Shown here piece by piece: positions 44,681 to 52,381 of a DNA stretch of 64,000 bases. The stretch is from contig CAZMAR010000001.1 of NCBI GenBank assembly GCA_964564635.1, forward strand, positions 744,001 through 808,000, in the 5' to 3' direction. The notes beneath the pieces were generated by a model that was not told the DNA's origin, searched no databases, and worked only from the letters and a program-made list of their open reading frames with translations. Numbering within the stretch: the stretch's first letter is position 1; every line of letters begins with the position of its first letter. The stretch comes from Tepidaquicella sp964564635 (lineage in GTDB: Bacteria > Bacteroidota > Ignavibacteria > Tepidaquicellales > Tepidaquicellaceae). Both the position numbers and the translations under genes were made by a program.

Positions 44681-45505
44681 ATGACATCAGGAAGTTTAAT
44701 AATTTCTGTATATAAAAAAATTCAGGAGCTAAATTTAATTTTTCAGGCACTAAAACTGCAAAGTTATAACGACTTTGAAGTTATAGTAGCTGATGACGGT
44801 TCAGGTGAAGAGATGGAAAATTTTGTTAATGATATTAAAGAAAAAACGGATTTAAAAATAAATTTTATAACTCAGGAAGATAAGGGATTTCGTAAAATTA
44901 AAATTTTAAATAAAGCAATAAACATAAGCAATTCCGATTATCTGATATTTATAGATGGAGATTGCATACCGCACAGGAATTTTATAAAAAATCACATACT
45001 GAACAAAGAAAAAAACACTGTACTATACGGCAGAAGAGTAATGCTCGGGAAGAAAATTTCCGAAGAGATAAAATCGGGAAAAATTCCTATTGAAAAATTA
45101 AGTAGTATAAAATTTAAATTACTGCTGGACTCATTCAAGAAGGACGAGCCATCATATCATATAGAAGAAAGTTTTATTATCAAAAACAAACTATTAAGGG
45201 AAATATATAAATTCAAAAGCAATCACCTCTCCGGATGTAACTATTCCCTACCGAAATCATTAATAGAAAAGATAAACGGATTTGATGAAAACTACATAGG
45301 ACCTGGAATCGGAGAAGACTCCGATATAGAACACCGCCTGAGACAAATCGGAGTAAAATTCAAATCCGTACGCAACCTTGCAGTAGTGTATCATCTACAC
45401 CACCCCAAAACAACCCCGTCCCAAAAAAACATAACTTACTTCCACTCGGTCATATTATCAAATGAATATTACTGTAAAAATGGGCTGAAGCAGATAAAAC
45501 ATTAA
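44681..45505 (+). CDS. Glycosyltransferase family 2
   Basis: 274 residues, GT-A fold: LIISVYKKIQELNLIFQALK, VIVADDGSGEEM (nucleotide site), FIDGDCIPHRNF (DxD metal motif), then HLSGCNYSLPKSLIEKINGF and GIGEDSDIEHRLRQIGVK, typical of the galactosyltransferase-like C-terminal region (Glyco_transf_7C). It likely adds a sugar to a surface glycan. It directly follows the TPR-CHAT gene with 3 bases between stop and ATG, and so is probably co-transcribed. Whether they act together is unknown. Confidence 0.9.
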   Translation: MTSGSLIISVYKKIQELNLIFQALKLQSYNDFEVIVADDGSGEEMENFVNDIKEKTDLKINFITQEDKGFRKIKILNKAINISNSDYLIFIDGDCIPHRNFIKNHILNKEKNTVLYGRRVMLGKKISEEIKSGKIPIEKLSSIKFKLLLDSFKKDEPSYHIEESFIIKNKLLREIYKFKSNHLSGCNYSLPKSLIEKINGFDENYIGPGIGEDSDIEHRLRQIGVKFKSVRNLAVVYHLHHPKTTPSQKNITYFHSVILSNEYYCKNGLKQIKH

Positions 45506-45614
45506 CTAAATATTTACTTTTAAAAACATTTCATAAAATACTTATAACCCACCAAAAAAATTAATTATTATAAAAAATATATTAAAATAGTTAATTATTA
45601 CTTACATTTCTGAA

Positions 45615-47987
45615 TTAATATCTCAAATAAATTGCGGATTCCATTTTTTTCAAGACATCATTAAAATTATTTTCAAATACTTTTTCTAAATCTTCTCGTC
45701 TGCCAACAATTTTTTCATAAACTGGAGAAGAAAAAATATCCTCTGGATTCAGTCTTTTGTCTTTAACATAATTCTGAGCAAGGATTTTTTTAATCTTTTC
45801 TAAAATTTTTATCTGGTCATCATTAAAATTATAATTTTTTATATACTCAGAAAATCCTTTTTCTACTCGCTCCTCAAGGGTAGGAATACTTCTTTTCCCA
45901 ATCGCATGTAAAAAGAAATCCCAAATGCTACCTTGTGGATAATCATAAACCTTTTTTAACTGTTCTTCATCAAGATAAATTTCTGGATTTTTAATCCAGT
46001 CTTTAAGTACCTCCAGATCTTTTTCTTCGGGTAGGTACTCAGGATTTTCTTCAATCTTTTTCTTTATTTCTAATACCTCATCTTTTTGGGGTTGTTTTGC
46101 CTCTTCCTCAAAAAGTTTCCTTGCTTCTTCTATAGGTATATTATCGATGATTTTTAAATTTTCTCCATGAATCCATACCCGATGAATTAAATTTTTCGGG
46201 TCAGGATTTGGAATTAAAAAATAATCCGATTGAGACTCTCTAACCTCACTAATAGTACGACCACCAGAAATTTCTTTTACAATTTTTACATTTTCTTTTA
46301 GAGTTCCTTTTCCATTGTCTTCCATTCTCTTACATAATCCAACAAAATCAAGAACTGTAAAACTAAATTTTCCAGATTTAGGATCAAGCCGTGTACCCCT
46401 ACCCAACATTTGAATATATTTACCAACAGATTTAGTCAGGGCAGCAAATCCAATAAATCTGACACAGGGGATATCAACACCGGTACTCATTATATCAACA
46501 GAAACAGCAATATGTGGCTTGCGATTAGGATTTTTAAACCATTCTTTAAGAGTGGTATTCAGTTCGCTATTATCTGAAATAATTGCTTCTGCATATCCTG
46601 GGGCAACTTCTTCATTGTCATCAAACAATTTATTTATAGCATTTGCAAGCATGAGGCAATGCGCCTGACTTACACCAAATAATATCATTTTTTCGCCGTA
46701 TTCAGTATTACTCCTGATTTCTTCAGCAATTCTCATCGCTCTTTCTTCTGAAAGATATTTTTTTTCAAGCTGTTCAAGATATATTTTTTTCGTTTGGCCA
46801 AGTTCAATTCTGGTTCTCTCATCAATATCATAAACATAATCAAATTCAACCCCTTCTTCCTCTGCCTCTTTTGTAAGATAAGTTTTTATTTCTAAAACTC
46901 TGTATGGTGCTAAAAAGCCCTCGTCAATACCTCTTGTCAAATCAAATTGATAATCTGGCTCACTCTGCTCGCAGCCAAATAGTTTATAAGTGTCTATGAT
47001 CTCTAAATCCTCTTCTGTTATATCTTTTGCATTCTTAGCCAAAATTGCTTTTTTGGGGGTGGCAGTTAAGCCAATTCTCGGGCACAAAAAGTGGTCAAAT
47101 ATAAGTTTGCGATTAATATTTATTGAACGATGACATTCATCAACAATTAAAAGATCATAAAAAATATTTGGGATATCCTGAAATATATTTTCAAGCGTAT
47201 CAATTACAACAATATGAACATTATAATTTCTGTATTGTTTATAGTTTGAAGAACGAATCCAGGCAACAGGATAATCCTTGCTTATTAAACTAAATCCTTC
47301 GTCCCGTGCCTGTTTAGCAAGTAAAACTCTGTCCACAACAAACAAAACTCTTTTTGCAAGATTATGTTGTAATAATGCTTTAACCAGCGCAACTGCAATC
47401 CTTGTCTTACCAAGTCCTGTTGCCATATGGACAAGCATCTTTTGCTTACCCTCTTTATATTTTTCAATAAGTGTTTTAACACATTCAGTTTGAAAATATC
47501 TCTCTTTGCCTGCAGCAGGATCATAACCACCAATAATATTCTTATCAATTACAATTTCTCTTTCAATATTTTTCTGTTTCTCCTGTTCAATTTTTAATTG
47601 CATCTCCTCCAAACTCATAAAGCCATCAACTCTTCTAAACTCACCAGCATCAAGTCCCCGCCAGGCAGTATCATAAAAAAGGATTCTCTCTGAAGAGCAG
47701 GCATATAAAAACCTTGGTTTAAGCACCCGCCAGTAAAGTGTTCTTAATTTATTTAATGCTTTTTTCTCATCCTCCAATTTGTTTTCAAAAACTGCCAGAA
47801 TATTTCCGTGTAAATCCTGTAAAACAATATCCGGTTTAATGCTTTTTATTCCTGAAAATTCCTTTTGTTGCTCCTCTATAAGTTTATATTGTTGCTGATA
47901 CAGAAGTGTATCTCCCGGCTTCCAGCCCAATTTCTGGAGTTCATTTATAACCTTCAAATCTGTTGCTGTTGCTTCGTTAAGGTTCAT
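45615..47987 (-). CDS. hsdR: Type I restriction enzyme R subunit (HsdR, EcoEI-like)
   Basis: 790 residues, ATP-dependent translocase and nuclease. The N-terminal PD-(D/E)xK nuclease is visible as PDIVLQ (Asp53) and FENK (Glu68, Lys70). The superfamily 2 helicase has Walker A MATGLGKT (188-195), DECH box (283-286), GLTATPK (motif III) and MLGRGTRL (motif VI). The C-terminal part (SIWDFFLHAIGKRSIPTLEE, EKIKKILAQNYVKDKRLNPE) is like the EcoEI R-subunit C-terminal domain. It is the last gene of the five-gene minus-strand defence island, 18 bases after the YhcG nuclease gene. Confidence 0.92.
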   Translation of the reverse strand: MNLNEATATDLKVINELQKLGWKPGDTLLYQQQYKLIEEQQKEFSGIKSIKPDIVLQDLHGNILAVFENKLEDEKKALNKLRTLYWRVLKPRFLYACSSERILFYDTAWRGLDAGEFRRVDGFMSLEEMQLKIEQEKQKNIEREIVIDKNIIGGYDPAAGKERYFQTECVKTLIEKYKEGKQKMLVHMATGLGKTRIAVALVKALLQHNLAKRVLFVVDRVLLAKQARDEGFSLISKDYPVAWIRSSNYKQYRNYNVHIVVIDTLENIFQDIPNIFYDLLIVDECHRSININRKLIFDHFLCPRIGLTATPKKAILAKNAKDITEEDLEIIDTYKLFGCEQSEPDYQFDLTRGIDEGFLAPYRVLEIKTYLTKEAEEEGVEFDYVYDIDERTRIELGQTKKIYLEQLEKKYLSEERAMRIAEEIRSNTEYGEKMILFGVSQAHCLMLANAINKLFDDNEEVAPGYAEAIISDNSELNTTLKEWFKNPNRKPHIAVSVDIMSTGVDIPCVRFIGFAALTKSVGKYIQMLGRGTRLDPKSGKFSFTVLDFVGLCKRMEDNGKGTLKENVKIVKEISGGRTISEVRESQSDYFLIPNPDPKNLIHRVWIHGENLKIIDNIPIEEARKLFEEEAKQPQKDEVLEIKKKIEENPEYLPEEKDLEVLKDWIKNPEIYLDEEQLKKVYDYPQGSIWDFFLHAIGKRSIPTLEERVEKGFSEYIKNYNFNDDQIKILEKIKKILAQNYVKDKRLNPEDIFSSPVYEKIVGRREDLEKVFENNFNDVLKKMESAIYLRY

Positions 47988-48005
47988 ATAACCTCTGTTA
48001 AATTT

Positions 48006-49040
48006 TTAATTGTTAGTTTTTCCCAGTAGATATTTTAGTTTCTCGCTTAATTCTTTCTTTTCCGGTAGATATAATTTATAGCGCGAAACGAATAATTTAT
48101 TAGTGATACCACCTAAAGCATATTCAACAAGGATATTATCCTTTTCAGCGCCAAGAACTATACCTACCGCAGGATTATCAGTTTCGCTTTTTACTTCTTT
48201 GTTGAAATAATTAAGATACATATTCATCTGACCAATATCCTGATGAGTGATTTTGCCCACTTTTAAGTCAATCAAAACATAGCATTTTAAAATTGTATGA
48301 TAAAAGACCAAATCCACATAAAAATGATTATTATCAAGGGTAATCCGATATTGCCGGCTCACAAAAGCAAAACCTTTGCCCAACTCAAGCAAAAATAATT
48401 GCAAATTATCAATGATTTTCTGTTCCAATTCCTTTTCGTTATACCTATAATTTTCAGGAATACCCAAGAATTCAAGAACATAAGGGTCCTTTATGATATC
48501 TTCTTCTTTTTCTATCACTTGTCCTTTTTTTGAAAGCTTAAGTACTCCCTTTTTATCTTTACTTAATGCAATTCTTTCAAAAAGCATAGAATTTATCTGT
48601 CTTCTTAACTCTCTTACCGACCAGTTTTCACTAATACATTGTTTTTCATAAAAAGACCTTGCTAAATCATTGCTAACACTTAATAGTTCAACATAATGGC
48701 TCCAGGATAATTTGCCAGACACTGTCTGGTATTTTGGATACTTAACATAAAGTAACCTCATATATTGAAGGTTACTCCTACTGAACCCTTTACCATATCT
48801 ATTAGTTAAATCTTTTGATAATTTGATTAATAATTTGTCACCATAATCAGCTCTATTTCCGCCTTTCTGTTCATACTCAACAATTCTTTTCCCAATTTCC
48901 CAATATGTTTGAACCAATATATTGTTTATGGTCCTTGCTACCTGTTTTCGCGCGGATTCTAAAAGTGTTCCAATAGAATCAAGCAGGTTTGCATAATTTT
49001 TTATATTCTGTTTTTTAACTATTTTCTTTTGATCTTTCAT
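48006..49040 (-). CDS. PDDEXK nuclease-domain protein (YhcG/DUF1016)
   Basis: 344 residues. The N-terminal DUF1016_N domain (LDSIGTLLESARKQVARTIN, NILVQTYWEIGKRIVEYEQK, SRSNLQYMRLLYVKYP, QTVSGKLSWSHYVELL) is followed by the C-terminal nuclease-like domain (GKGFAFVSRQYRITLDNNHF, YVDLVFYHTILKCYVLIDLK, IGQMNMYLNYF, IVLGAEKDNILVEYAL). Asp of YVDL, Asp-Leu-Lys of IDLK and the downstream Gln build the catalytic site. These proteins are often carried as extra genes inside type I restriction loci, as here. Its ATG overlaps the stop of the RhuM fragment (ATGA). Confidence 0.92.
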   Translation of the reverse strand: MKDQKKIVKKQNIKNYANLLDSIGTLLESARKQVARTINNILVQTYWEIGKRIVEYEQKGGNRADYGDKLLIKLSKDLTNRYGKGFSRSNLQYMRLLYVKYPKYQTVSGKLSWSHYVELLSVSNDLARSFYEKQCISENWSVRELRRQINSMLFERIALSKDKKGVLKLSKKGQVIEKEEDIIKDPYVLEFLGIPENYRYNEKELEQKIIDNLQLFLLELGKGFAFVSRQYRITLDNNHFYVDLVFYHTILKCYVLIDLKVGKITHQDIGQMNMYLNYFNKEVKSETDNPAVGIVLGAEKDNILVEYALGGITNKLFVSRYKLYLPEKKELSEKLKYLLGKTNN

Positions 49041-49387
49041 AGAGTTATTCTGCTTTCAAGTTTAGTATTTAACTCAATACCATATTTGATAAAAGAACTT
49101 ACCCTGTAGCCAACTGCAATAATGGCATCAAGATTATAAAATTGTGTTTTATACTTTTTACCATCAGAGGCAGTATGTTCCAAAATGGAACATACTGAAT
49201 TTTTGTCCAATTTCCCACTTTTAAAGATATTGTTTAAATGTTTGGTTATTGCCGGTCTTTTAGTTCCAAAAAGTATTGCAATCTGGCTTTGTGTTAGCCA
49301 TAATGTTTCTTTCTCAAGTTTTACCTTTAACTCAGGACCATCTTTGGTTTTGTAGATGACTATGTTGTGTGATGATTGAAGTTTCAT
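49037..49387 (-). pseudogene. RhuM-family protein, C-terminally truncated
   Basis: 116 residues against roughly 300 or more in typical RhuM (virulence-associated) proteins. The N-terminal part is intact (IVIYKTKDG, LKVKLEKETLWLTQSQIAIL, FGTKRPAITKHLNNIFKSG, SVCSILEHTASDGKKYKTQF, YNLDAIIAVGYRVSS), including the DNA-binding-like helix pair. Right after GYRVSS the sequence departs from the family and stops 18 residues later, exactly at the YhcG start (4-base overlap). I see no leftover of the missing part, so a deletion has probably joined it to the next gene. It may still act as a small DNA-binding regulator. RhuM genes are common passengers of type I restriction loci. Confidence 0.75.
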
Positions 49388-49435
49388 GTTTTGATCCTAA
49401 AATCTACTACTTATGAATTTCAAAATTCATAATAA

Positions 49436-52381
49436 TTAAACCCTTAAATATTTTAATCTTCTGATATCAAATGCTTTTAATGTTCCCTCTAAAATATCAG
49501 AAGCATGCTTATTAATTATTGGATTTTCTATTGCACCTGATTCAAAACTAAAAGTATTGTTATTTTTCTTATCAATTTTGACAAATATTATTTGCTCTGC
49601 ATCTCCAACTATAGCAAGATTGGGGTTATGTGTAACTATAATAACCTGTCTTTTCTTTTTAGCATGTCTTATAAAATGCGTTAGTATTTTATACACGCTT
49701 TCATTATCAAGATTTTCTTCAGGTTGGTCAATTATTAAAGGAATATCTTCTTTGTCTAATAACAAATAGAAAACAATTAACAAAGCCCCTTTTTCACCAG
49801 GGGATAATTGTGTTAGGTTTTTATTTCCAAGTTTAAGTTCATAGGTTGGCTCTATATAATCTAAAGAAAATATATAATCATAGAAATTTAGCCATTTTTC
49901 TTCACTCAATATCTGATCTTTGATATTCCTATTTTCATTATTAAAACCCTCTCTCTTATCATTCTCCAAATGCTCAATTAGTTTAGAAAGCAAGGTTTTT
50001 ATCTCACCTTCAACATTTATATCCATAGCTTTTATCAATTTTTCAAGCATAGATTTCCCTTCATCAATTCCATAAAATGATCCCTTTATTTTTTGATTAA
50101 TAAATTTTAAAAAGTCATCATAGAAACTTGATTTTATTTTCAATGATGCATCTATACTTATTTCATATTCACCTAAAATATTTTGAAATTGTTGTATTTG
50201 TTTATCAACTGTATCCTTGAAGCTTTTATAAATGGATATAATTTCTTTTTTCTTTTTATATATCTGTGATGATAGTTCTAATCTATCGTTTCTTAATTTT
50301 ATTAGATCATTTTTTATCTGCTTCTCTACATATCCTACCTCTTTTTCATACCATTTAATTGTATTTGGAGTATTCTCATCTCCTTCTATTTCACTTTTCT
50401 TAGTATTCCATTTTTTTAAATCTTCTAAATATTGCTGATATTTTCTTTGAGGTTCTGAAAGTTGACTTTTGATTTTTTCTATTTCTTCCTTGAATTTTTT
50501 TTCCTTAATTTTCATATTATTATTTAATAATAAAGCTTTCTTATCTTTTGATATGTCTTTAATTTTATTAATTTCTTCTTCTGTGAGTAGTTTGTTTTCT
50601 AATTCGTGTAGTTTTTCCTTTTGCTCTTTAATTTTTTCTTTAATCTTAGTGTTATTAATCTCACATTTTATAATTTCACTTATTTTTAGATCATATTTTG
50701 TAAACTTCTCTTTATTGTTTGAAATATAATTTTCAATTTGAATTTTAAATTCTTCTATTTCTTTATCAATTGTTTTTAATTCTTCAATGTTTAAATATAC
50801 ATTTCTAATTTCATTTTGAACCTTTCTAATTTCATTTTCTATTTTTTCAAGGTTTTGCTTAAATTCTTTTAATTGTTTTTGTTTATTTTTCAATTCTTCT
50901 GATATTTTTTCGTCCCGATTTGGGGCGGGTATTTTACTCGGTTTAATTTTATTATGTTCTTCTAATTCCTTTTCCTTTAGTTTTAATTTTTCTTCTATTT
51001 GCTTTCTATAATCAGGATGAACTTTCTTTTCAAGATCAATAATTTCCTTATTAAGCTTCGTAATTTCTTCACGAAAGGCATTAATATCCTTATCAGCTAA
51101 TTGCTTTTTGTATTCAATTAATTCGGAAAAACTTTTCTTGTTTAATTTTTGTTCTTCTGGAATGTAAGAAAAAACAACTTCCTCTAAAGTTCTTTCAAAT
51201 TCATAAGTTTCTAAATTATTTGTCAACTTCTCAAAGAAATTTTGTGGAAGATATCTTACTCTTTGGGGTGAATTTTCATCTGTTTTATCACTTAAGTTCT
51301 TTTTTATACTTTCATTACTTTCCCATACTAGTTCTGCTTCAAAATTTTTTGCCAACCCATCTTTTAAAAATTTTTCTTCTTTGAGAAAAGAAAAATCAGA
51401 ATAAAGATTAGAATTTCCACATAAACTAATAATATCAGTCAAAGCACTTTTGCCATTACCTTTATTACCAATAATTGCGACAAGTCCAGGGTTTAATGAG
51501 ATGTCAATATTTTTAAACCAAACTCCTTTACTTTCATTATACCTGCTCACTTGATTAATTTTTATTGATTTTATGAATTTAGTTTTATTTTCGTTTACTC
51601 TCTTTAATATTTCCGGGTCATCACCAATAAACACCCTTTCTTCTGGTTCATAAATTATTTGTTTTAACCCTTCAAAAGTTGGGTCGGCTTTAATCCAACA
51701 ATTTTGTTTTAAAGAATAATTTTTAATATCGTGATTATCTGAACAAATAACCATTGGAAAAATTTTACTAATCGCTGGGAATACGGTTTCCCTATAATCT
51801 TTTTGATCTTCTGGTTTACCAAGTTCAAATATATCAATAAAATCTGCAATATCTCTTTTTTGTGCCATATTAACTGGTAGAGAATTAGTAATATTTTCAA
51901 TTGTATTTGATTTCCTTCCTGCGTGGATCGTAATAATTCCACCTAATTCTTTAATTATTTTTATTGTATCTTTTAAATTACAGTATATCGCGTTATTATT
52001 TCTTCCTTCTTGAATTTGTTTGTTAATATTCGCTTTAGATAATATTTCGTTTTTTATATAATCTAATCTTTCTCTGTCACTTTCTGGAAATATCGCAATA
52101 AAATGAATTGGCTCTTCTCCTCTGGCATCAGCACAAAACTCTATACCTGGCAATATTTTTATTTCATCTTTTGCTAATTCTTGTAATCGCAATATTCTTT
52201 TAACATCAATAGTATGATGGTCAGTTATAGCAACAACCGAAATATTATTTTTCTTAAAAATTTCAATAATCTGTTCATCGGTAACAGATTTGTCTTCATA
52301 GTCATAACTGCTGGGAGTATGAATATGCAAATCCCATTTTCTCCATTCAGAACCTTTTGGATAATTAAAACTTGTATTCAT
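49436..52381 (-). CDS. TrlF-like protein: PHP phosphoesterase fused to SMC/Rad50-type ATPase
   Basis: 981 residues. PHP domain at about 15-260 with HIHT (19-22), TDHHT, GIEF, His153 (TIHAGR) and SDNHD (Asp215, His217). The ATPase head has Walker A IGNKGNGKSA (305-313). A long coiled coil (about 410-760, Glu/Lys-rich with a mid hinge near PAPNRDEK) follows. Then come the ABC signature LSPGEKG (859) and Walker B LIIDQPEENLDN (882 on) with a downstream THNPN switch His. The layout matches the TrlF family of AAA-like ATPases found in defence loci. PHP would be the nucleic-acid or nucleotide hydrolase, and the SMC part the sensor. The start overlaps the end of HsdMS by 17 bases. Confidence 0.9.
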   Translation of the reverse strand: MNTSFNYPKGSEWRKWDLHIHTPSSYDYEDKSVTDEQIIEIFKKNNISVVAITDHHTIDVKRILRLQELAKDEIKILPGIEFCADARGEEPIHFIAIFPESDRERLDYIKNEILSKANINKQIQEGRNNNAIYCNLKDTIKIIKELGGIITIHAGRKSNTIENITNSLPVNMAQKRDIADFIDIFELGKPEDQKDYRETVFPAISKIFPMVICSDNHDIKNYSLKQNCWIKADPTFEGLKQIIYEPEERVFIGDDPEILKRVNENKTKFIKSIKINQVSRYNESKGVWFKNIDISLNPGLVAIIGNKGNGKSALTDIISLCGNSNLYSDFSFLKEEKFLKDGLAKNFEAELVWESNESIKKNLSDKTDENSPQRVRYLPQNFFEKLTNNLETYEFERTLEEVVFSYIPEEQKLNKKSFSELIEYKKQLADKDINAFREEITKLNKEIIDLEKKVHPDYRKQIEEKLKLKEKELEEHNKIKPSKIPAPNRDEKISEELKNKQKQLKEFKQNLEKIENEIRKVQNEIRNVYLNIEELKTIDKEIEEFKIQIENYISNNKEKFTKYDLKISEIIKCEINNTKIKEKIKEQKEKLHELENKLLTEEEINKIKDISKDKKALLLNNNMKIKEKKFKEEIEKIKSQLSEPQRKYQQYLEDLKKWNTKKSEIEGDENTPNTIKWYEKEVGYVEKQIKNDLIKLRNDRLELSSQIYKKKKEIISIYKSFKDTVDKQIQQFQNILGEYEISIDASLKIKSSFYDDFLKFINQKIKGSFYGIDEGKSMLEKLIKAMDINVEGEIKTLLSKLIEHLENDKREGFNNENRNIKDQILSEEKWLNFYDYIFSLDYIEPTYELKLGNKNLTQLSPGEKGALLIVFYLLLDKEDIPLIIDQPEENLDNESVYKILTHFIRHAKKKRQVIIVTHNPNLAIVGDAEQIIFVKIDKKNNNTFSFESGAIENPIINKHASDILEGTLKAFDIRRLKYLRV

